Position numbers and translations under genes: made by a program
NCBI GenBank assembly: GCA_903845465.1
Contig: CAIMXQ010000132.1
Coordinates: 1-10,357, forward strand
Length of the DNA: 10,357 nt
DNA from: an uncultured Actinomycetes bacterium
GTDB lineage: Bacteria; Actinomycetota; Actinomycetes; Nanopelagicales; Nanopelagicaceae
Direction: 5' to 3'
Shown here: positions 6,193 to 10,357 of the stretch, piece after piece
Numbering within the stretch: position 1 is the stretch's first letter
How the letters are laid out: each line of letters begins with the position of its first letter
The notes under the pieces: generated by a model
The model's database searches: none
The model's input: the letters and a program-made list of their open reading frames with translations, nothing else
Told to the model about the DNA's origin: nothing

Positions 6193-6294
6193 AAGGAGGT
6201 AACGGTAATGGTGTGGGTAAGGGTGGGTCAAACTCGCGATCAGCCCCCGCTCGGGTCTCAAGGTGTGGATAACCATTTGCTATTTCCTAAATAG
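6193..6294 (+). CDS. Possible 28-codon small ORF / leader peptide upstream of dnaA
   Basis: AAGGAGGT (6193-6200) is an uninterrupted 8-base match to the 16S rRNA anti-Shine-Dalgarno sequence. An ATG follows at 6208 with ideal 7-base spacing, opening a 28-codon frame to TAG 6292-6294 (coding part 6208-6294). The peptide starts MVWVRVGQ and ends DNHLLFPK, with no recognisable family, signal or membrane segment. It is the best Shine-Dalgarno sequence in the window. The frame runs through a perfect DnaA box (6264-6272), and its stop falls inside the candidate dnaA promoter. Translation needs a transcript starting left of 6193, for which I see no clear promoter. It may be a chance match. Confidence 0.3.
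   Translation, partial: KEVTVMVWVRVGQTRDQPPLGSQGVDNHLLFPK
6264..6272 (-). promoter_or_regulatory. DnaA box, perfect consensus
   Basis: TGTGGATAA on +, that is TTATCCACA on the minus strand, identical to the consensus high-affinity DnaA box. It lies 4 bases upstream of the candidate -35 element of dnaA, a position suited to autoregulation. Confidence 0.88.
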
Positions 6295-6305
6295 GGGTCT
6301 ATTTT
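6277..6305 (+). promoter_or_regulatory. Candidate dnaA promoter
   Basis: TTGCTA (6277-6282) and TATTTT (6300-6305) are 17 bases apart and match the -35 and -10 consensus at 4 of 6 positions each. The transcript would start near 6312, inside the box at 6311-6319, and carry about 100 bases of leader including the nested inverted repeat. A later start cannot be excluded. Confidence 0.35.
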
Positions 6306-6310
6306 GCGGG

Positions 6311-6319
6311 TTCTCCACA
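6311..6319 (+). promoter_or_regulatory. DnaA box, one mismatch (TTCTCCACA)
   Basis: TTCTCCACA differs from TTATCCACA at one base. It sits in a 12-base sequence, TTCTCCACAGGT (6311-6322), repeated exactly at 8044-8055 next to the unwinding element. This supports a functional, conserved box variant. Confidence 0.7.
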
Positions 6320-6335
6320 GGTATCCGTCAATTTC

Positions 6336-6369
6336 GGTCTAAATCAAGGGTAAACCCGTACTTTAGACC
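6336..6369. repeat. Nested inverted repeat in the dnaA leader
   Basis: GGTCTAAA (6336-6343) and TTTAGACC (6362-6369) are perfect 8-base inverted copies. Centred inside them is a second inverted pair, GGGT (6348-6351) and ACCC (6354-6357), with 4 unpaired bases on each side. The whole 34-base element is symmetric about 6352/6353. It lies between DnaA boxes and 43 bases before the dnaA ATG. It could be an operator for a dimeric regulator or a hairpin in the dnaA leader RNA. Confidence 0.6.
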
Positions 6370-6375
6370 ACAGCC

Positions 6376-6396
6376 TGTGGATAACATTGTGGATAG
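6376..6396 (-). promoter_or_regulatory. Tandem DnaA boxes just upstream of dnaA
   Basis: TGTGGATAA (6376-6384) is a perfect box on the minus strand. TGTGGATAG (6388-6396) is a same-orientation box with one mismatch, start to start 12 bases. They end 15 bases before the dnaA ATG, so bound DnaA could block translation-proximal transcription or nucleate the origin complex. Confidence 0.85.
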
Positions 6397-6411
6397 ACCT
6401 GGGGGCTCATT

Positions 6412-7809
6412 ATGGCAGTTGTTGGCGTCGAGCTAACAGAGCTCTGGGATCGCGTAGTCGAGCATGTATCGGCCGGCGAACCCCAGCATCGCGCCTTCTT
6501 AGCGATGACTAAGCCCTTAGGTCTTCTACAGAACGAAGGTGGCGCAACCAGTCTCTTGGTTGCCGCCCCCAACGCTTTTGCAAAAGATGTTCTCGAATCC
6601 AGACTTCGGGCAGTTGTCAATGAAGTTCTCACAAATGAACTCGGTGAAAAAGCAAATATTGCAGTGATGGTTGATGAAACTATCGAACTCGCAGATTTAC
6701 CGGCGCCTGCCATCACAATCGACAACATTGTTCCTCGTGTTACACGCGATGAAGACGCTGGTCGCAAATCAGATGAGCCATCCCAACTTAATGCGCGATA
6801 TATCTTCGACACATTCGTCAGTGGTGCATCAAATCGTTTTGCTCACGCCGCAGCATTTGCTGTTGCAGAAGCACCTGCCAAGGCATACAACCCGCTCTTT
6901 ATCTACGGTGATTCAGGACTTGGAAAGACCCACCTCTTGCACTCAATTGGTGCATATGCAAAAGAGTTATATGGCAATGTCCGTGTGCGTTATGTATCCT
7001 CTGAAGAATTTACCAACGACTTTATTAACTCGATCCGTGATGATAAAGCGACTGCTTTTCAGCGTCGTTACCGCGACCTCGATATCTTGCTCGTCGACGA
7101 TATTCAATTCTTAGAAAATAAAGAACGTACTCAGGAAGAGTTCTTCCATACATTTAATACTCTTTATAACGCTAATAAGCAGATAGTTATCTCATCTGAT
7201 CGCCCACCAAAGCAGCTCACCACTCTTGAAGATCGCCTTCGCTCACGATTCGAGTGGGGTTTGATTACAGATATTCAACCACCAGAACTTGAAACCCGTA
7301 TCGCAATTCTTCGTAAGAAAGCTGCGCAAGATAAATTAAATGCTCCGGATGATGTTCTTGAATTTATTGCATCAAAAATCTCAACAAATATCCGCGAGCT
7401 CGAAGGTGCGTTGATTCGCGTTACCGCTTTTGCGTCTCTTAACCGCCAAGTTGTTGATATGGGACTTGCTGAAATCGTTTTGAAAGATCTGATTCCAAAT
7501 GAAGTTAATTCTGAAATCACCGCTCCGACAATCATGGCTCAGACTGCGGCTTATTACAGCCTGACCATCGATGACCTTTGTGGAACATCTCGATCTCGCG
7601 CTTTGGTAAATGCGAGGCAGATTGCGATGTATCTCTGCCGCGAGCTAACCGAGCTTTCGCTGCCGAAGATCGGCCAGACATTTGGCGGCCGCGATCACAC
7701 CACTGTGATGCATGCCGACCGAAAGATCCGCGAACTTATGGCTGAGCGCCGTTCGATCTATAACCAGGTCAATGAACTCACCACCCGTATCAAGCAGCAG
7801 ATGAAGTAA
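6412..7809 (+). CDS. dnaA: Chromosomal replication initiator protein DnaA
   Basis: A 465-residue AAA+ initiator that binds DnaA boxes and melts oriC. Domain I covers about 1-88 (ELWDRVVEHVS at the start), followed by a very short acidic domain II linker (about 89-125). Domain III starts at LNARYIFDTFVSGASNRFAHAAA, with Walker A GDSGLGKTH (166-174, K172), Walker B LLVDDIQF (226-233), sensor I around VISSDRPP (259-266) and the arginine finger region LRSRFEWG (276-283). Domain IV has SRSRALVNARQIAMYL (393-408) and the DnaA signature GGRDHTTVMHADRKI (425-439). The ATG is preceded by GGGGG (6401-6405) at 6-base spacing. At 465 residues it is shorter than the roughly 500-650 of mycobacterial and Streptomyces DnaA, almost all because of the short linker. 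oriC elements flank it on both sides. Confidence 0.98.
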   Translation: MAVVGVELTELWDRVVEHVSAGEPQHRAFLAMTKPLGLLQNEGGATSLLVAAPNAFAKDVLESRLRAVVNEVLTNELGEKANIAVMVDETIELADLPAPAITIDNIVPRVTRDEDAGRKSDEPSQLNARYIFDTFVSGASNRFAHAAAFAVAEAPAKAYNPLFIYGDSGLGKTHLLHSIGAYAKELYGNVRVRYVSSEEFTNDFINSIRDDKATAFQRRYRDLDILLVDDIQFLENKERTQEEFFHTFNTLYNANKQIVISSDRPPKQLTTLEDRLRSRFEWGLITDIQPPELETRIAILRKKAAQDKLNAPDDVLEFIASKISTNIRELEGALIRVTAFASLNRQVVDMGLAEIVLKDLIPNEVNSEITAPTIMAQTAAYYSLTIDDLCGTSRSRALVNARQIAMYLCRELTELSLPKIGQTFGGRDHTTVMHADRKIRELMAERRSIYNQVNELTTRIKQQMK

Positions 7810-7857
7810 TTACCTAAATAAGGGTTATGTCCGTTTTCACCCCCTTTACCCCCAAGG

Positions 7858-7908
7858 TGGGGATAACCTGTGGACAACTGTGGATATAGCCGTAATTTAT
7901 GTGGGTAT
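7858..7908 (-). promoter_or_regulatory. Helically phased array of four DnaA boxes
   Basis: Same-orientation boxes read on + as TGGGGATAA (7858), TGTGGACAA (7869), TGTGGATAT (7879) and TGTGGGTAT (7900). Start-to-start steps are 11, 10 and 21 bases, close to one, one and two helical turns. The second is TTGTCCACA on the minus strand, the strong actinobacterial form; the first and third have one mismatch to TTATCCACA and the fourth has two. This spacing would place DnaA protomers on one face of the helix. Confidence 0.8.
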
Positions 7909-7969
7909 CTCAGTATTGGACCGAGAGAAGAAAGGTAGGTGCTAGGTATGACCAGATCGCTTCACATAC

Positions 7970-7999
7970 TTACCCACACCTATGGCGGCGTTTCCCACA
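7970..7999 (+). promoter_or_regulatory. Plus-strand DnaA boxes, two turns apart
   Basis: TTACCCACA (7970-7978, one mismatch) and TTTCCCACA (7991-7999, two mismatches) are 21 bases apart in the orientation opposite to the 7858-7908 array and the same as the box at 8044. They are weaker and may bind only ATP-DnaA (inference). Confidence 0.55.
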
Positions 8000-8043
8000 G
8001 TGTTAAACAGGGTAATAAAGGCTCTGACCTGCGCTTTTACCCT

Positions 8044-8095
8044 TTCTCCACAGGTTTTGCTCGCGGTTACTACTACTACCTTTATATATACAAAA
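8044..8095 (+). promoter_or_regulatory. Putative basal unwinding element: DnaA box, GC-rich spacer, DnaA-trios, AT-rich DUE
   Basis: The order is a DnaA box TTCTCCACA (8044-8052), a spacer with a GC-rich end (GCTCGCGG, 8059-8066), then TTA-CTA-CTA-CTA (8067-8078) and TTTATATATA (8081-8090). On the complementary strand the triplets are 3'-AAT and three 3'-GAT, the form of the DnaA-trio described in Bacillus subtilis, where DnaA assembles on one strand and opens the duplex. The order and orientation match that element. This is the most likely melting site of the chromosome; experimental support is lacking. Confidence 0.8.
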
Positions 8096-8168
8096 CCCGT
8101 TTCCAAGCGGACCGCTTCCACATTAGATTTCAACCACTAAACACCTACATGGATCTGAGGGCTACGGC

Positions 8169-9299
8169 GTGAAATTTACTGTTGATCAACATTCACTCAC
8201 AGATGGAGTTAATTGGGTTTCCCGAAGTCTCTCCACACGCCCTATTAAAACCGAGCTTCTTGGAATAAAGATTGATGCAACCGGCGACGAAGTATTTCTC
8301 AGTGGTTCAGATTTAGAAACCTCTTCAAAAGCCCACTTTAAAGCAGACATTGTAGAAAAAGGTGCAGTATTAGTTCCTGGAAAGCTACTCACGGAAATTT
8401 GTCGGTCACTTCCTAATAAACCAATCACCATCACACTCGACGGAACCCGTGTACTTGTTACATCTGGCGCTGCAAAATTTACTCTTCCTACACTTTCACT
8501 TTCAGAATATCCAAACCTGCCAGAACTTCCTGAGACAACCGGAACAGTTACAAGCGACACATTCGCAACAGCTGTTGCACAAGTTGCCATCGCTGCAGGT
8601 CGCGATGATTCACTACCAACACTTACTGGTGTTCATGTTGAAATCACTGAAGACACCATCACACTTGCTGCAACAGATCGCTACCGTTTAGCGGTTCGCG
8701 AATTTAATTGGAACCCAGCAACTCCAGGATTTTCAACATCTGCACTGATGCGCGCTCGCACACTTGCCGATGCTGCTAAATCACTTGTTGGAACAAAGAA
8801 TGTTTCACTCTCTTTCGCACCATCAACATCAAATGATCGCCTCGCAGGTTTTTCTGGCGATGGCAAGACAATGACATCGCGCATGTTGGATGGAACATTT
8901 CCTCCATATCGCCACCTACTCCCAACAGATTCAGTCACAACAGCAGTTGTTGAAGTTGCGCCATTCCTTGATTCTGTTCGCCGCGTTGCACTTGTTACCG
9001 ACAAAACTGTTCCACTTCGTCTTGAATTTAAAGATGGTGGAGTATCACTCGAAGCAGGTGCTGGTGAAGAAGCGCAAGCAACAGAGACAATTGATGTGCT
9101 TTTAAATGGCGAACCAATCTCAATTGCATTCAACCCAGTCTTTCTTGCAGATGGTCTTCAGGCAGTTGGAACACCATTTGTTCAAATTTCATTTACCGGC
9201 TCCAACAAACCAGCGATCCTCACTGGGCGCACCGAACCCAACGGTGCATCGATCGAGAACTACCGCTACCTGTTGATGCCAATGCGCTACGCCTCTTAA
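8169..9299 (+). CDS. dnaN: DNA polymerase III beta subunit (sliding clamp)
   Basis: A 376-residue clamp that forms a dimeric ring tethering DNA polymerase III and repair enzymes to DNA. The start MKFTVDQHSL, the three repeated clamp domains (about 1-125, 126-250 and 251-376), the TDRYRLAVREF segment (169-179), the FPPYRHLLP region (244-252) and the C-terminal YRYLLMPMR (365-373) are all typical. The MPMR segment forms part of the partner-binding pocket. The start is GTG at 8169-8171, with TGAGGG (8156-8161) 7 bases upstream. Length is normal. It lies between the oriC melting element and recF, with 12 bases to recF. Confidence 0.98.
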   Translation: MKFTVDQHSLTDGVNWVSRSLSTRPIKTELLGIKIDATGDEVFLSGSDLETSSKAHFKADIVEKGAVLVPGKLLTEICRSLPNKPITITLDGTRVLVTSGAAKFTLPTLSLSEYPNLPELPETTGTVTSDTFATAVAQVAIAAGRDDSLPTLTGVHVEITEDTITLAATDRYRLAVREFNWNPATPGFSTSALMRARTLADAAKSLVGTKNVSLSFAPSTSNDRLAGFSGDGKTMTSRMLDGTFPPYRHLLPTDSVTTAVVEVAPFLDSVRRVALVTDKTVPLRLEFKDGGVSLEAGAGEEAQATETIDVLLNGEPISIAFNPVFLADGLQAVGTPFVQISFTGSNKPAILTGRTEPNGASIENYRYLLMPMRYAS

Positions 9300-9311
9300 T
9301 TCGGCCCACTT

Positions 9312-10355
9312 ATGCGGGTACTAAAGCTGGCGCTGACCAATTTCCGCTCCTATAAAAACCTCGAGCTGGAATTTCCCACAGGTCCCACGACCTTCATTGG
9401 CAATAACGGCAGCGGCAAAACAAATATCGCCGAGAGTTTAATTTATCTTGCATATCTCTCATCCCACCGCGTATCTAGTAACCAACCATTGATCTCACTT
9501 GGTGCGGATCAAGCAATCATCCGCGCAGAGATTGAGAGTCAAGGTCGCACACTGCAAGTAGATCTTGAAATCAATGCAAATAAATCAAACCGTGCACGCC
9601 TTAATGGCAACGCTGTCAAATCACAACGCGAGATATTGGGCGCTCTACAAATTATTTATTTCTCCCCTGAAGATCTCGATCTCGTGCGTGGTGAACCCCC
9701 ACACCGCCGCGACTTCTTAGACAAACTCCTTATTACCCAATCACCACGAATTGCAGGTGTCATCAGCGATTACGAACGTGTAGTGAAACAACGCAACACG
9801 CTATTAAAAACTCGCGCACCAGAAAACGCGCTTGTGCCATGGACTGAACAACTTATCTCTTACGGGGCGCAACTATCTGCAGAACGCATTAAATTAGTCG
9901 ATGATTTAAACCCGTATGTCGCCGCAAATTACGCAAACTTGAATGAAGTAAAAGCTGCATCAATCTCATACAAATCATCTACCGATAACTTATCCGCAGA
10001 CGTTACACACAATGTGGAAATCTTGACTGCGCGACAAATAGAAGTTGCACGTCAAGAACAAGAACGTGGAGTCTCATTGATCGGCCCACACCGCGATGAC
10101 CTCCATCTACAACTCGGAGACTTTCCGGCAAAAGGGTATGCAAGCCACGGCGAATCATGGTCGATGGCAATTTCATTACGTATTGGTTCATACAACTTAT
10201 TAAAGTCAGAAGGTGCAGAACCTGTATTAATCCTCGACGACATCTTCGCCGAGTTAGATACTGCGCGCCGCCAGCAACTAACTTCAGTTACCCAGATGGC
10301 TGAACAAACATTTATTACCGCAGCTGTTGAAAGTGACCTACCTGCCGAATTACTA
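9312..10355 (+). CDS. recF: DNA replication and repair protein RecF (3' end beyond window)
   Basis: An open frame from ATG 9312-9314 to the right edge gives 348 residues, most of the roughly 370-390 of RecF. RecF is an SMC-like ATPase that binds gapped DNA and, with RecO and RecR, loads RecA. It opens MRVLKLALTNFRSYKNLE, with Walker A GNNGSGKT (30-37, K36). FSPEDLDLVRGEPPHRRDFLD (117-137) is a RecF family block, GPHRDDL (258-264) is the second, the ABC signature is SHGESWS (278-284) and Walker B is LILDDIFAELD (306-316). The SHGESWS form is the one I associate with actinobacterial RecF. No Shine-Dalgarno sequence is visible in the 12 bases after dnaN, so it may be translated by coupling or reinitiation. 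No gnd-like gene lies between dnaN and recF, unlike several actinobacteria. Confidence 0.96.
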   Translation, partial: MRVLKLALTNFRSYKNLELEFPTGPTTFIGNNGSGKTNIAESLIYLAYLSSHRVSSNQPLISLGADQAIIRAEIESQGRTLQVDLEINANKSNRARLNGNAVKSQREILGALQIIYFSPEDLDLVRGEPPHRRDFLDKLLITQSPRIAGVISDYERVVKQRNTLLKTRAPENALVPWTEQLISYGAQLSAERIKLVDDLNPYVAANYANLNEVKAASISYKSSTDNLSADVTHNVEILTARQIEVARQEQERGVSLIGPHRDDLHLQLGDFPAKGYASHGESWSMAISLRIGSYNLLKSEGAEPVLILDDIFAELDTARRQQLTSVTQMAEQTFITAAVESDLPAELL

Positions 10356-10357
10356 TC

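Larger units (their letters stand above)
6133..6411. other. oriC: oriC left arm: divergent rpmH-dnaA intergenic region
   Basis: This 279-base gap separates divergent rpmH and dnaA. It holds a DnaA box cluster: perfect boxes at 6264-6272 and 6376-6384, one-mismatch boxes at 6212-6220 (TGTGGGTAA), 6311-6319 and 6388-6396. It also contains a candidate dnaA promoter, a nested inverted repeat (6336-6369) and a small ORF with a perfect Shine-Dalgarno sequence (6193-6294). AGGCG (6152-6156) and CGCCT (6164-6168) could form a small stem in the rpmH leader. No CTA-repeat unwinding element is seen in this arm, so it looks like a DnaA-binding and regulatory arm, not the melting site. Confidence 0.85.
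7810..8168. other. oriC: oriC right arm: dnaA-dnaN intergenic region with DnaA boxes and unwinding element
   Basis: This 359-base gap is the probable site of origin melting. From left to right it holds a phased array of minus-strand boxes (7858-7908), plus-strand boxes at 7970-7978 and 7991-7999, and a box / GC-rich / CTA-repeat / AT-rich block (8044-8090). The dnaN start region follows. A frame opens from ATG 7948 to TGA 8170-8172 across the whole right half, but it is probably not a gene. TTGGAC (7916-7921) resembles a -35 element without a good -10 at the right distance. I see no strong terminator for dnaA. Confidence 0.9.

Noticed and set aside
7846..7866. CCCC/GGGG inverted repeat after dnaA as an intrinsic terminator
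   Set aside because: The stem is only 4 base pairs and has no U tract; the right arm is part of a DnaA box, so origin function explains it better.
8055..8090. dnaN promoter with TTGCTC as -35 and TATATA as -10
   Set aside because: The spacing would be 20 bases, and the AT-rich segment is better explained as the duplex unwinding element.
9370..9380. TTTCCCACAGG in recF as a DnaA box
   Set aside because: Two mismatches and within the conserved RecF N-terminus; isolated from the box clusters.
1..10357. Novel defence, mobile or biosynthetic system
   Set aside because: All sizeable frames are accounted for by conserved origin-region housekeeping genes; no transposase, integrase, CRISPR repeats or unknown multi-gene cassette is present.

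Overview
The window is a chromosomal replication-origin region of an actinobacterium, with the layout parB-parA-rsmG-jag-yidC-yidD-rnpA-rpmH | oriC | dnaA | oriC | dnaN-recF. Base composition is moderate to low for an actinobacterium (many stretches near 35-45% GC), intergenic gaps are short and DnaA is compact. With a CwlM-like protein next to the cluster, this points to a streamlined, low-GC actinobacterium such as the freshwater acI / Nanopelagicales group. That placement is inference from gene order and protein features; no search was run.

Left edge (1-1426): the last 40 codons of a CwlM-like amidase-fold protein, then a fold-type I PLP aminotransferase, both on +. The aminotransferase converges on parB across a short AT-only inverted repeat (1421-1444). 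From 6132 down to 1451, eight genes lie on the minus strand in tight order: rpmH, rnpA, yidD, yidC, jag/khpB, rsmG, parA, parB. They cover ribosome and RNase P production, membrane protein insertion, RNA binding, 16S rRNA methylation and chromosome segregation. Three junctions (rnpA/yidD, yidD/yidC, parA/parB) use the same one-base TAATG stop-start overlap. Two near-consensus parS sites are embedded in the 5' ends of parA and rsmG.

oriC is split by dnaA. The left arm (6133-6411) separates divergent rpmH and dnaA. It holds two perfect DnaA boxes, several one-mismatch boxes, a nested inverted repeat and a small ORF with a perfect Shine-Dalgarno sequence. The right arm (7810-8168) holds a helically phased DnaA-box array, then boxes in the opposite orientation. 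It ends in a box / GC-rich spacer / CTA-repeat / AT-rich block that matches the DnaA-trio type of bacterial unwinding element. dnaN and recF follow; recF runs off the right edge.

With the origin here, the genes on both flanks (rpmH to parB leftward, dnaA to recF rightward) are co-directional with replication; only the cwlM tail and the aminotransferase are head-on. I see no mobile element, CRISPR array, tRNA or rRNA. The gene content is ordinary housekeeping. The points worth a second look are regulatory: the unwinding element, the dnaA upstream repeats and small ORF, the parS sites that overlap start regions, and a GC-rich patch over parA 5' end-rsmG-jag.
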